Shown: positions 6,018-12,846, counted from the first letter of the stretch. The stretch is DNA of 12,846 nucleotides from Actinomycetes bacterium (GCA_021821585.1 JAKACF010000052.1:1-12846); one strand, 5' to 3'. Notes: a model not told the origin generated them from the sequence alone. Translations and numbers: made by a program.

Positions 6018-6893
6018 TTGGACAAGGTCCTCTCGCTGGATGACGCCATCGAGCGTCTCGTCCCGGACGGAGTCGGGCTGCTCGCCGTCGGCGGCATGCA
6101 TCTCCACAACAACCCCATGGCCCTCGTGCGCGAGATGGTGCGCCAGGACCGGCACGTCTCCCGGCTGCTGACGAGCCCGTGCGGCGCCATGAACGCCGAC
6201 CTGCTCATCGCTGCAGGCCTCGTCGAGGAGATCGCCACGTCGTACGTCGGCTTCGAGCACCTCGGCCTCGCCCCGGCGTTCCGCCGCGCCGTGGAGGCGG
6301 GAATCGTACGGGTCCTCGAGTGCGACGAGGCCTACATCACCCACGGTCTCAGTGCCGGAGCGGGAGGCCTGCCCTTCGTGCCGCTGCCCGAGGGCCTCGA
6401 AGCCGCCGACGTCTGGAGGGCCAACGCCGAGAGCTACCGACTCGTCATGGACCCCTTCACCGGGAGACAGGTGCTCGCCGGCGCTCCGCTCAGGCCCGAC
6501 GTCGCACTGCTGCACGCGGCGGCAGCCGACGCGGCCGGCAACGCCGTGATCGTCGGAGCGCACTTCGTCGACCGGGCGATGGCCCTCGCCGCGAAGACCG
6601 TCGTCGTGCAGGTGGAGCGTGTCGTGCCGACCGAGGAGATCAGCCGACACGCCGTCGGCACGACGATCCCCGGCTTCCTCGTCCACGGCGTGGTCGAGGC
6701 GCCGGGGGGGTGCCACCCGACGGCGTCGCACGGTCACTACGGCGCCGACGAGGACCACCTGCGACGCTACCTCTCGCTGGCAGCCACGCCCGAGGGGGCC
6801 CTCTCCTATCTCGAGGAGTTCGTCAGCGGCCAGACCGAGCGCGACTACCTGCTCGCAGTCCACGGCCCCGCGAGCGACCGGGGCGAGCGGTGA
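6018..6893 (+). CDS. class I CoA-transferase-like alpha subunit (GctA/IpdA family)
   Basis: This 291-residue protein resembles glutaconate CoA-transferase subunit A and the mycobacterial IpdA. The fold is recognisable from the N-terminal LSLDDAIERLVPDGVGLLAVGG and the NNPMALVREMVRQ helix. The C-terminal block VVQVERVVPTEEI...VHGVVEAPGGCHPTAS..YG.DE is highly characteristic of IpdA/GctA proteins. Glu104 within LECDEAYITHG aligns, by eye, with the glutamate of IpdA (reported as E105) needed for ring-opening hydrolysis. The start is TTG at 6018, supported by GGGGGG at 6004-6009, 8 nt upstream. The stop overlaps the start of the beta subunit by 4 bp, so the two are translationally coupled and should form a heterodimer or heterotetramer. 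It is either a CoA-transferase or a CoA-thioester hydrolase; the beta subunit favours the latter. Confidence 0.88.
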   Translation: MDKVLSLDDAIERLVPDGVGLLAVGGMHLHNNPMALVREMVRQDRHVSRLLTSPCGAMNADLLIAAGLVEEIATSYVGFEHLGLAPAFRRAVEAGIVRVLECDEAYITHGLSAGAGGLPFVPLPEGLEAADVWRANAESYRLVMDPFTGRQVLAGAPLRPDVALLHAAAADAAGNAVIVGAHFVDRAMALAAKTVVVQVERVVPTEEISRHAVGTTIPGFLVHGVVEAPGGCHPTASHGHYGADEDHLRRYLSLAATPEGALSYLEEFVSGQTERDYLLAVHGPASDRGER

Positions 6894-7684
6894 ACGGCGC
6901 GGGAGCGGCGTCGTCCCCGCGCTGGACGAGCGGCGAGCTGATGGCGGTCGAGCTCGCCCGCCTCCTGCGCAACGACGACGTCGCCGTGATGGGCACCGCC
7001 AGCGCGCTTCCCCAGGTCGCCTGCGGGCTCGCCCGAGCGACGCACGCGCCCGACCTCTGGTTCGTGGCCGGAGGCACCTGCGGGGTCAACCCGCACCTCG
7101 CGCCGACCGTCCCGTCGTGCTGCGACGAGGACCTGCTCCGGTCCGACACGGTGCTGCCCCTCGGCGACGTGGTGCTGCTCGAGGGCAGGGGCGATGTCTT
7201 CACCGTCTTCTTCGCCGGCGGCCTCCAGATCGACGCCCACGGCAACTGCAACCTCGTATCGGTCGGCGACCGGGCGAAGCCGACACTGCGTGGTCCGGGC
7301 ACGGTCGGCCTTCCCTTCCTCGCGCGCGTCGGGCGAGTCCTCATCTACTCGATGTCGCACACGCCCCGGAGCTTCGTCGAGCGGGTCGACTTCCTCGGCG
7401 GCCCCGGCTTCCTCGACGGACCGGAGTCGTGGGCCCGGGCAGGGCTCCCGGGCGGCGGCCCGGCCGCGGTCGTGACACCGCTCTGCACGATGGACTTCGA
7501 CCCGGCGACCCTGCGGATGCGGCTGCGATCGGTCCATCCCGGTGTCGACGTCGACCAGGTGCGGGCGGCGACGGGGTTCGAGCTGGTCGTGCCCGACGGC
7601 GTCGCGGAGACGGCTCCGCCGAGCAGCGAGGAGCTCACAGAGGTGCGCAGACTGGACCCGAGCGGAGTGTTGAAAGGACGGTAG
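6890..7684 (+). CDS. class I CoA-transferase-like beta subunit (GctB/IpdB family), catalytic Glu absent
   Basis: This 264-residue partner of the preceding subunit starts at a GTG that overlaps the previous stop (GTGA). Family marks are SGELMAVELARLLRNDDVAVMGT, then FFAGGLQIDAHGNCN (the GGAQID.YGN.N block) and VGDRAKPTLRGPG. The C-terminal segments SVHPGVDVDQVRAATGFEL and LRRLDPSG-like VRRLDPSGVL are also typical. In true glutaconate CoA-transferase the beta-subunit glutamate in the IVESG motif (Glu54) carries the covalent CoA intermediate. Here that segment reads FVAGGTCG, so the position is Ala60 and no Glu lies adjacent. IpdB-type subunits also lack it. The enzyme therefore probably does not transfer CoA by the classical ping-pong mechanism. 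Alignment was by eye, and the short loop could shift by one residue, but no acidic residue is near. Confidence 0.88.
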   Translation: MNGAGAASSPRWTSGELMAVELARLLRNDDVAVMGTASALPQVACGLARATHAPDLWFVAGGTCGVNPHLAPTVPSCCDEDLLRSDTVLPLGDVVLLEGRGDVFTVFFAGGLQIDAHGNCNLVSVGDRAKPTLRGPGTVGLPFLARVGRVLIYSMSHTPRSFVERVDFLGGPGFLDGPESWARAGLPGGGPAAVVTPLCTMDFDPATLRMRLRSVHPGVDVDQVRAATGFELVVPDGVAETAPPSSEELTEVRRLDPSGVLKGR

Positions 7685-7686
7685 CG

Positions 7687-8451
7687 GTGCACAACGCAGC
7701 GAGATTCTCAGGCCAGGTCGCCATGGTCACCGGCGCGGGCAGCGGCATCGGCCGGGCCACCGCGCTCGGGCTCATCGAGGAGGGAGCGACCGTGGTGATC
7801 GGCGACCTCTCCGACGAGCGGGCGCAGGCGGTGGCGAAGGAGGCCGCCGAGCTCGGCGGCCGCGCCGAGGCGGCGGTCTTCGACGTGGCCGACGCCGGCT
7901 CGGTGCGGCGGGCGGTCGACGGGGCGATCGAGAGCTTCGGCAGGATCGACGTCCTCGTGTCCAACGCCGGTTGGGACCGAGTCATGCCCTTCGTCGACAC
8001 CGACGAGGCCCTGTGGGACCGGGTGATCGCCGTCAACTACCGGGGCCATCTCGCCTGTGCGCACGCCGTCGTGCCCCACATGATCGAGCAGGGGTCGGGC
8101 CGCGTGGTGCTCGTCGCGTCGGATGCCGGTCGCGTCGGCTCCTCCGGCGAGGTCGTCTACTCCGGGGCGAAGGGGGCCGTCATCGCGTTCGGGAAGGCGC
8201 TCGCCCGCGAGACCGCCCGGCACGGGGTGAAGGTGAACTGCGTCGCACCCGGTCTCACCGACACGCCCATGCTGGCCGAGGTGACCGGCCAGAACGAGCG
8301 CCTCATGGCCGCCATCATCCGGTCCATCCCGCTCGGGCGGCCGGGGACCCCCGAGGAGGTGGCACGAGCCGTGCTCTTCCTCGCCTCGTCCGATGCCGAG
8401 TACATCACGGGCCAGACCCTCAGCGTCAACGGCGGGCTGTCGATGGTGTGA
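7687..8451 (+). CDS. short-chain dehydrogenase/reductase, BadH-like, NAD-dependent
   Basis: This 254-residue classical SDR has the nucleotide-binding TGAGSGIG (15-22) and NAG (93-95). The catalytic residues are Ser145 (VASDAG), Tyr158 and Lys162 (YSGAK), with PG at 188-189. Asp40 at the end of beta-strand 2 (VVIGD) predicts NAD rather than NADP. The segments NAGWDRVMPFVDTDEALW and VASDAGRVGSSGEVVYSGAKG are typical of the subgroup around 2-hydroxycyclohexanecarboxyl-CoA dehydrogenase (BadH), which oxidises a beta-hydroxyacyl-CoA to a beta-ketoacyl-CoA. The start is GTG at 7687 with AAAGGA at 7673-7678. It lies two bases after the preceding stop, so it is in the same transcript. The exact substrate is unknown. 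A 3-hydroxyacyl-CoA of a cyclic or branched acid fits both the family and the CoA-thioester genes alongside. Confidence 0.9.
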   Translation: MHNAARFSGQVAMVTGAGSGIGRATALGLIEEGATVVIGDLSDERAQAVAKEAAELGGRAEAAVFDVADAGSVRRAVDGAIESFGRIDVLVSNAGWDRVMPFVDTDEALWDRVIAVNYRGHLACAHAVVPHMIEQGSGRVVLVASDAGRVGSSGEVVYSGAKGAVIAFGKALARETARHGVKVNCVAPGLTDTPMLAEVTGQNERLMAAIIRSIPLGRPGTPEEVARAVLFLASSDAEYITGQTLSVNGGLSMV

Positions 8452-8466
8452 GCGCGCTCAGCGCCT

Positions 8467-8491
8467 CGCCCGCCGGGTGCCCGGGCGGGCG
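8467..8491 (+). repeat. hairpin in the largest gap inside the operon
   Basis: CGCCCGCC and GGCGGGCG form an 8-bp perfect stem with a 9-nt loop, 16 bp after the SDR stop and about 30 bp before the ribosome site of the hydro-lyase gene. This is the only gap of more than 20 bp inside the operon (81 bp). The hairpin may be a partial terminator or an mRNA-stability element. Confidence 0.4.
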
Positions 8492-8532
8492 GGCCCGAGC
8501 GGGGAGGGCGCGGACGGAACGAGGAGGCAGCT

Positions 8533-9834
8533 ATGGCAGGAAACGGGAAGGCCGGGCCCGCGGTGGGGCAGGCGGCCCCGCGGGAGTCCCCCCAGATGAC
8601 GGCGGCCGAGAGCGTCCTCGCCAGGGCCGGCGGGGTCAGCAGGGTCGTGCCGGGCGAGTACGTCGTGGCGAAGATCGACGCGATGATGATGCACGACATC
8701 TTCGCCGCCGACGTCCTCGGGATGCTGGAGCGTGCCGGCATCGAGCACCTCCATGAGCCCGGCCGTGCCACCGTGGTCTTCGACCACATGGTGCCGGCGC
8801 CCTCGGTCGCCGCGGCGGAGCACCAGGCCAAGGCGCGGCGCCTCGTCCGCCACTACGGGATCGAGGCCTTCTTCGAGATCGGCCGCGGCATCTGCCACCA
8901 GGTGATGGTCGAGGAGGGTCGCGTCCAGCCAGGCGACCTCGTGGTCGGCACGGACTCGCACACGACGACCTACGGAGCCCTCGGCGCGGCCGGCTGCGGG
9001 GTCGGCAGCTCGGAGATGGCCTACGCCCTCGCGACCGGGGAGCTCTGGTTCAAGGTGCCCGAGACCGTCCTCGTCATGCTCGAGGGCCGCCTGGCGCCGG
9101 CCGTGACGGCAAAGGACCTCGTGCTGTTCCTCATGCGTGAGGTCGGCTCGAGCGAGGCGCAGTACCGTTCGGTCGAGCACGGCGGCTCGGGTGCCGACTC
9201 GCTGTCACTCGCCGAGCGGATGACGATCTCCAACATGGGCGTCGAGATGGGGGCGAAGTTCTCGCTCTTCGCGGCTGCCGGCGCAGCCACCGCCCGCGAG
9301 GGGGCCCGCTACGCCGCCATCCACGAGGTCGACCTCGCCGCCCTCTCGCCCCAGGTCGCCGTCCCGCACCATGTCGAGAACGTCGTCGACGTGGGAGACG
9401 TGGCCGGCCTTCACCTCGACCAGGTGTTCCTCGGCTCGTGCACGAACGGCAGGCTCGAGGACCTGCGTGAGGCGGCCGCCATCCTCCGGGGCCGCAGGAT
9501 CGCCCCCGGCCTGCGCATGATCGTCACGCCTGCTTCCTCGACCGTCTACCGCCTGGCTGCGGAGGAGGGCGTCCTCGCCGACCTGGCGGCGGCCGGCGCC
9601 ATCATCGAGGGACCCGGCTGCGGCCCGTGCTTCGGCGGTCACCTCGGCCTGCTCGCGCCGGGCGAGCGCTGCCTCGGGACGCACAACCGCAACTTCCGCG
9701 GCCGCATGGGCAGCCCGGAAGGCGAGATCTACCTCGGCTCGCCGGCCACGGCGGCCGCCTCTGCGCTTGCGGGGGCCATCGCCGATCCGCGTGAGCTGGC
9801 AGTGAGCGACACGCGAGTGGAGGTGACGAGATGA
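8533..9834 (+). CDS. aconitase/3-isopropylmalate-dehydratase-type hydro-lyase, large subunit
   Basis: This 433-residue protein belongs to the aconitase superfamily, archaeal LeuC/homoaconitase-like branch. The three [4Fe-4S] ligands are Cys303 (GSCTNGR), Cys363 and Cys366 (GPGCGPCFGGHLG). Substrate-side motifs are VVFDHMVPAP (81-90), GTDSHTTTYGALGAAGCGVGS (139-159) and NRNFRGRMGSPEGEIYLGSP (385-404). Such enzymes remove and re-add water on 2- or 3-hydroxy di- or tricarboxylic acids. Relatives include isopropylmalate isomerase, homoaconitase and 2,3-dimethylmalate dehydratase. The start is ATG at 8533 with an excellent GAGGAGG ribosome site at 8521-8527. The first about 20 residues are a Gly/Ala/Pro-rich extension before MTAAESVLARAGG. 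The operon has no other leucine or lysine biosynthesis gene, so a catabolic hydro-lyase is more likely than LeuC itself. The gene overlaps the small-subunit gene by 4 bp. Confidence 0.92.
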   Translation: MAGNGKAGPAVGQAAPRESPQMTAAESVLARAGGVSRVVPGEYVVAKIDAMMMHDIFAADVLGMLERAGIEHLHEPGRATVVFDHMVPAPSVAAAEHQAKARRLVRHYGIEAFFEIGRGICHQVMVEEGRVQPGDLVVGTDSHTTTYGALGAAGCGVGSSEMAYALATGELWFKVPETVLVMLEGRLAPAVTAKDLVLFLMREVGSSEAQYRSVEHGGSGADSLSLAERMTISNMGVEMGAKFSLFAAAGAATAREGARYAAIHEVDLAALSPQVAVPHHVENVVDVGDVAGLHLDQVFLGSCTNGRLEDLREAAAILRGRRIAPGLRMIVTPASSTVYRLAAEEGVLADLAAAGAIIEGPGCGPCFGGHLGLLAPGERCLGTHNRNFRGRMGSPEGEIYLGSPATAAASALAGAIADPRELAVSDTRVEVTR

Positions 9835-10352
9835 CGGGCGCCCGCCTGGAGCGGACCCGCTTCCGCGGCAGGGCCTGGCTGTTCGGACCCGACATCAGCA
9901 CGGACATGCTCTCGCCCGGCCAGTACGTCCACGACCCGATGGAGATCCGCCTCCGTCACGTGCTCGAGCCGGCCCGCCCCGAATTCGCCTCGCAGGTGCG
10001 CCCGGGCGACATCGTCGTCGCCGGGGCGAACTTCGGCTGCGGCTCGAGCCGGGAGTCAGCCCCCCAGCACCTGAAGGACCTCGGCGTCGCGCTGGTCGTC
10101 GCCGACTCGCTCGCCCGGATCTTCGCCCGCAACGCGATCGCCCTCGGCCTGCCCGCGCTCAGCTGCCCGGGGGTGAGCGCGACCGTCCAGGACCACGAGC
10201 TCGTGGAGGTCGACATCGTGGCGGGCGAGGTCGTCGTCGGGGAGGGACGGGCGCACCTCGGCGCCGACAGGATCCCCGAGCAGATGCTCGACGTGCTCGG
10301 CCACGGCGGCATCGAGCCGTTGCTCGTCGCCCTCGCCGCCAGGGGGAGGTGA
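9831..10352 (+). CDS. aconitase/3-isopropylmalate-dehydratase-type hydro-lyase, small (swivel) subunit
   Basis: This 173-residue protein is the LeuD-type swivelling domain that closes on the large subunit. GRAWLFGPDISTDMLSPGQY (13-32) corresponds to the G.V..FGD.I.TD.I.PG.Y motif of the family. The key loop ANFGCGSSRESAPQ (66-79) contains the arginine that contacts substrate (Arg74). The middle ADSLARIFARNAIALGLPAL is also diagnostic. The start ATG overlaps the large-subunit stop (ATGA), so the two are made together and form a heterodimer. In LeuD-type enzymes the loop after the TD.I.PG.Y motif helps set substrate specificity; here it reads QYVHDPMEIR. That differs from the YLK and YLR forms of true isopropylmalate and homoaconitase enzymes as I remember them. 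This supports a different substrate, but it is an inference. Confidence 0.92.
   Translation: MTGARLERTRFRGRAWLFGPDISTDMLSPGQYVHDPMEIRLRHVLEPARPEFASQVRPGDIVVAGANFGCGSSRESAPQHLKDLGVALVVADSLARIFARNAIALGLPALSCPGVSATVQDHELVEVDIVAGEVVVGEGRAHLGADRIPEQMLDVLGHGGIEPLLVALAARGR
10345..10352 (+). promoter_or_regulatory. perfect Shine-Dalgarno site that decides the 2Fe-2S subunit start
   Basis: GGAGGTGA is fully complementary to the 3' end of 16S rRNA and ends 5 nt before the ATG at 10358. The GTG at 10349, which would overlap the previous stop in the way seen elsewhere in this operon, lies inside the site itself and is therefore a poor start. Confidence 0.7.
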
Positions 10353-10357
10353 CGGTC

Positions 10358-10840
10358 ATGGGGGAGCCCGTCCGGCGCGAGGTGCTGCACCTGTCGGTGA
10401 ACGGCGAGGAGCGGGAGCTGCTCGTGAGGCCGTACGCCACCCTCCTCGAAGTGCTGCGCGAGGAGCTCCGCCTGACGGGAACCAAGCACGGCTGCGAGCT
10501 CGGCGAGTGCGGCGCCTGCACGGTGCTCGTCGGCGGGGTGCCGCAGCTGAGCTGCCTGCTCCTGCCGGCTCAGGTGGAAGGCGCCGAGGTCACGACGATC
10601 GAAGGGCTGGCGGACGGGGCGACCCTCCACGGCGTGCAGCGGGCGTTCATGGAGCGAGGAGGGCTGCAGTGCGGCTACTGCACCCCCGGCATGGTCCTTG
10701 CGGCAAAGGCCCTCCTCGACGCCAACCCGGCGCCGACGCGTGAGGAGATCAGGGAGGCACTGGCCGGCAACCTCTGCCGGTGCACCGGTTACGCCGGGAT
10801 CCTCGATGCCGTCGAGGACGCAGCGAGGTCGGCTCGGTGA
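10358..10840 (+). CDS. xanthine-dehydrogenase-family hydroxylase, [2Fe-2S] subunit
   Basis: This 160-residue protein has the standard two-domain layout of the small iron-sulfur subunit of molybdenum hydroxylases. The N-terminal plant-ferredoxin domain holds one [2Fe-2S] cluster with Cys46, Cys51, Cys54 (GCELGECGACTV) and Cys66. The C-terminal helical domain holds the second, near the molybdopterin, with Cys105, Cys108 (QCGYCTPGMVLAAKALL), Cys140 and Cys142 (GNLCRCTGYAGI). All eight ligands are present. It passes electrons from the Mo centre to FAD or to another acceptor. ATG at 10358 is preferred over GTG at 10349 for its perfect ribosome site. The gene ends in a 4-bp overlap with the large-subunit gene, as expected for a stoichiometric complex. 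Confidence 0.95.
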   Translation: MGEPVRREVLHLSVNGEERELLVRPYATLLEVLREELRLTGTKHGCELGECGACTVLVGGVPQLSCLLLPAQVEGAEVTTIEGLADGATLHGVQRAFMERGGLQCGYCTPGMVLAAKALLDANPAPTREEIREALAGNLCRCTGYAGILDAVEDAARSAR

Positions 10841-12846
10841 CGACGACCGGGGATGGACGCGAGGACAGGGAGCTGCACGTCGTCGGCAGGCCCCTGCCGC
10901 GGGTCGAGGCGGCCGCCAAGGTCACGGGGGCGGTCGCCTACGCCGACGACATCGACCTCCCGGGCATGCTCTTCTGCAAGCTGCTGCGCAGCCACCACCC
11001 CTACGCACGCGTCCTGTCGATCGACACGAGTGCGGCTCGGGCGATGCCGGGCGTGGCCGCCGTGATCACCGGCCACGACCTGCCCGTCAAGTACGGCATC
11101 ATGCCGACCTGCGAGGACGAGCTCGCCCTCGAGCACGAGAAGGTGCGCTTCGTGGGCGACCCGGTGGCGGCCGTGGCGGCGGTGGACGAGGAGACAGCTC
11201 TCGCCGCCTGCCGGGCGATCCGGGTCGACTACGAGCCGCTCGAGGCGGTCGAGTCGATCGAGCAGGCACTCGTGGCGCCTGACGGCGAGCCGATCCACGA
11301 CTACGCCGGTCCGGCGAACGTCCACCGCCTCGCCGCCCTCGAGTTCGGCGACGTGGACGCCGGCTTCGCAGGGGCGGCACACGTGCGCGAGGACGTCTTC
11401 TTCTTCGAGGGCAACACCCACCTGCCGATGGAGCAGCACTCGGCCGTGGCGTCGGCCGTCGGCGACAAGGTGACGGTGTGGTCCTCGACCCAGGATCCCC
11501 ACTACGTGCACCGGGCGCTCGCCAAGGTCCTCGACCTGCCGATGGGCAACGTCCGCGTGGTGGCGGCGCCGCACGGCGGCGGCTTCGGCGGCAAGTGCGA
11601 TCCCTTCTCGCACGAGATCGCCGTCTGCAAGCTCGCGTTGATGACGGGTCGACCCGTCAAGTGCACCCTCACGCGGGAGGAGGTCTTCTACACCCATCGC
11701 GGGCGGCACCCGGTGCTGATGTGGGTCCGTACCGGCGTCGACCGCGACGGCCGCATCCTCGCCATGCACTTCCGCAGCGCCCTCGACGGTGGCGCCTACG
11801 GCTCCTACGGGCCGGCATCCACCCTCTACACCGGCGCCCTGCAGACGACGACCTATGCCATCCCCGCCTACCGCTTCGAGGGCGCCCGGGTGTTCACGAA
11901 CAAGGCGCCCTGCGGCCCGAAGCGCGGCCACGGGACCCCCCAGCCGCGCTTTGCCCTCGAGGTTCACCTCGACAAGCTGGCAGACGACCTCGGGATCGAC
12001 CCGGTGGAGCTCCGGCGCCGGAACTACGTCCGGCCCTTCACCCGCACCGTCAATTGGCTGCGCATCACCTCCTGCGGCCTCGGCGAGGTCACCGACCGGG
12101 TGCTCGCCGCCTCCGGCTACGAGCACCGGGAGAAGCGCCCCGGGCACGGGATGGGCTTCGCCGTCTCGAGTTACATGTGCGGTGCGGGGTTGCCCATCTA
12201 CTGGAACAAGATGCCCCACAGCGAGTGCGTCCTCAACGTCGGCCGGGGCGGGGTCACCCTGCTGAGCGGCGCCACCGACATCGGGCAGGGCTCGGACAGC
12301 GTGCTGGCGACGATCGCCGCCGAGGAGCTCGGTCTCTCGCCGGGCGACGTCCGCCTCGTGACCGGCGACACCGGGCTCACCCCCGTCGACCTCGGCTCGT
12401 ACTCGTCGCGGGTCACCTTCATGGCCGGCAACGCCGCCCGTGAGGCCGCTGCCAAGATGCGGGAGCTGCTCGTCCGGGCCGTCGCCGAGGAGAAGGGCTG
12501 TGCCCCCGACGAGGTGACGGTGGCCGAGGGCCGGATCGGTCTGTTGACCTTCGAGGAAGCGGCCGCGCTCGCCGAGGAGCGCTTCGGGGCCCTCTCGACC
12601 CACGGCAGCTACACCCCCCCGGAGGGGATCGGCGGTCGCTTCAAGGGCGCCGGCGTCGGGCCGAGCCCCGCCTACAGCTACTCGGCCGCCGTCGTGGACC
12701 TGGACGCCGACGAGCGCACAGGCGAGATCCGGGTCAACCGGGTCTGGCTGGGCCACGACATCGGGCGCTCCATCAACGAGCTCGCCGTCCGCGGCCAGGT
12801 GGAAGGAGGCGTGTACATGGGTCTCGGCGAGGCGCTCATGGAGGCG
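10837..12846 (+). CDS. xanthine-dehydrogenase-family hydroxylase, molybdopterin-binding subunit (3' partial)
   Basis: The frame opens at GTG 10837, overlapping the previous stop (GTGA), and stays open to the right edge, giving 670 residues. Usual family length is about 750-800, so roughly 100 residues are missing, including the expected catalytic glutamate near the C-terminus. Visible domains are the aldehyde oxidase/xanthine dehydrogenase hammerhead (about 20-135), the first Mo-cofactor domain with GGGFGGK (247-253), and the second with GATDIGQGSDSVLATIAAEELG (478-499, split here as GATDIGQGS and DSVLATIAAEELG). The enzyme should hydroxylate or dehydroxylate an aromatic, heterocyclic or acyl substrate with water-derived oxygen. 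The loop around the active-site arginine reads PCGPKRGHGTPQ (358-369). Arg363 is kept, but the usual AFRGFG is changed to PKRGHG, so the substrate differs from xanthine. No FAD subunit is visible; it may follow outside the window. Confidence 0.93.
   Translation, partial: MTTTGDGREDRELHVVGRPLPRVEAAAKVTGAVAYADDIDLPGMLFCKLLRSHHPYARVLSIDTSAARAMPGVAAVITGHDLPVKYGIMPTCEDELALEHEKVRFVGDPVAAVAAVDEETALAACRAIRVDYEPLEAVESIEQALVAPDGEPIHDYAGPANVHRLAALEFGDVDAGFAGAAHVREDVFFFEGNTHLPMEQHSAVASAVGDKVTVWSSTQDPHYVHRALAKVLDLPMGNVRVVAAPHGGGFGGKCDPFSHEIAVCKLALMTGRPVKCTLTREEVFYTHRGRHPVLMWVRTGVDRDGRILAMHFRSALDGGAYGSYGPASTLYTGALQTTTYAIPAYRFEGARVFTNKAPCGPKRGHGTPQPRFALEVHLDKLADDLGIDPVELRRRNYVRPFTRTVNWLRITSCGLGEVTDRVLAASGYEHREKRPGHGMGFAVSSYMCGAGLPIYWNKMPHSECVLNVGRGGVTLLSGATDIGQGSDSVLATIAAEELGLSPGDVRLVTGDTGLTPVDLGSYSSRVTFMAGNAAREAAAKMRELLVRAVAEEKGCAPDEVTVAEGRIGLLTFEEAAALAEERFGALSTHGSYTPPEGIGGRFKGAGVGPSPAYSYSAAVVDLDADERTGEIRVNRVWLGHDIGRSINELAVRGQVEGGVYMGLGEALMEA

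Noticed and set aside
4752..6863. A very long open frame on the minus strand (about 700 codons) opposite tetR, ferredoxin and the CoA-transferase alpha gene
   Set aside because: Its translation is Asp/Gly/Val/Arg-rich without any family motif and spans several well-supported plus-strand genes and their promoter. It is the antisense shadow that GC-rich codon usage produces.
6018..7684. Direct naming of the pair as ipdA/ipdB (steroid ring cleavage)
   Set aside because: The motifs match the family, but no other steroid-degradation gene is present and the overall residues differ clearly. The symbol would claim too much.
8533..10352. Naming the hydro-lyase pair leuC/leuD
   Set aside because: The genomic setting is catabolic, and the superfamily includes several enzymes with different substrates, so a leucine biosynthesis role is not supported.
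10789..12756. A long minus-strand open frame (about 650 codons) opposite the molybdopterin subunit
   Set aside because: The plus strand has intact Mo-cofactor motifs through the whole stretch. The minus-strand product has no recognisable domain.

Overview
The window is high-GC DNA from an actinobacterium. Most strong genes start with GTG, TTG or ATG behind purine-rich ribosome sites, and intrinsic terminators are GC-rich hairpins without U-tracts. The left edge carries the end of a protein made of repeats of the type GYWLVGSNGSVFAFGDARFHGS, a pattern I associate with secreted proteins of Acidimicrobiia and relatives, so that class is the best guess. No rRNA, tRNA or CRISPR was seen.

Left part (1-2506): the C-terminal end of the repeat protein, a strong hairpin terminator, then two minus-strand DinB/DUF664-family genes that look like paralogues. 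The 561 bp between them have no intact gene but hold a convincing relic of a PIN-domain (VapC-like) toxin C-terminus.

Middle part (2507-5711): a crotonase-fold gene in which both canonical catalytic glutamate positions are replaced, an orphan lipoprotein solute-binding protein of the branched-chain amino acid ABC family with a 25-bp near-perfect palindrome at its promoter, and a TetR regulator behind a perfect 14-bp-stem terminator. An AT-richer promoter/operator region with an inverted repeat follows, just before the next operon.

Right part (5712-12846, running off the end): eight tightly spaced plus-strand genes. They encode a seven-iron-type ferredoxin, two subunits of a class I CoA-transferase-like enzyme, a BadH-like short-chain dehydrogenase, large and small subunits of an aconitase/isopropylmalate-isomerase-type hydro-lyase, and the 2Fe-2S and molybdopterin subunits of a xanthine-dehydrogenase-family hydroxylase. 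Four junctions overlap or nearly touch (4-bp overlaps or a 2-bp gap), so this is almost certainly one transcription unit.

Taken together the locus reads as an inducible catabolic island for an unidentified organic acid, probably a ring compound or branched acid activated as a CoA thioester. A binding protein captures the substrate and TetR senses an intermediate. A molybdenum enzyme hydroxylates, the aconitase-type enzyme moves or removes water, the SDR oxidises a hydroxyl, and the crotonase plus the CoA-transferase-like pair cleave or process acyl-CoAs. The CoA-transferase-like pair lacks the catalytic glutamate of the beta subunit while keeping a glutamate in the alpha subunit, the same arrangement as the ring-cleaving hydrolase IpdAB. 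It may therefore be a C-C hydrolase rather than a transferase. The combination does not match any complete pathway I know and is the most interesting part of the window.
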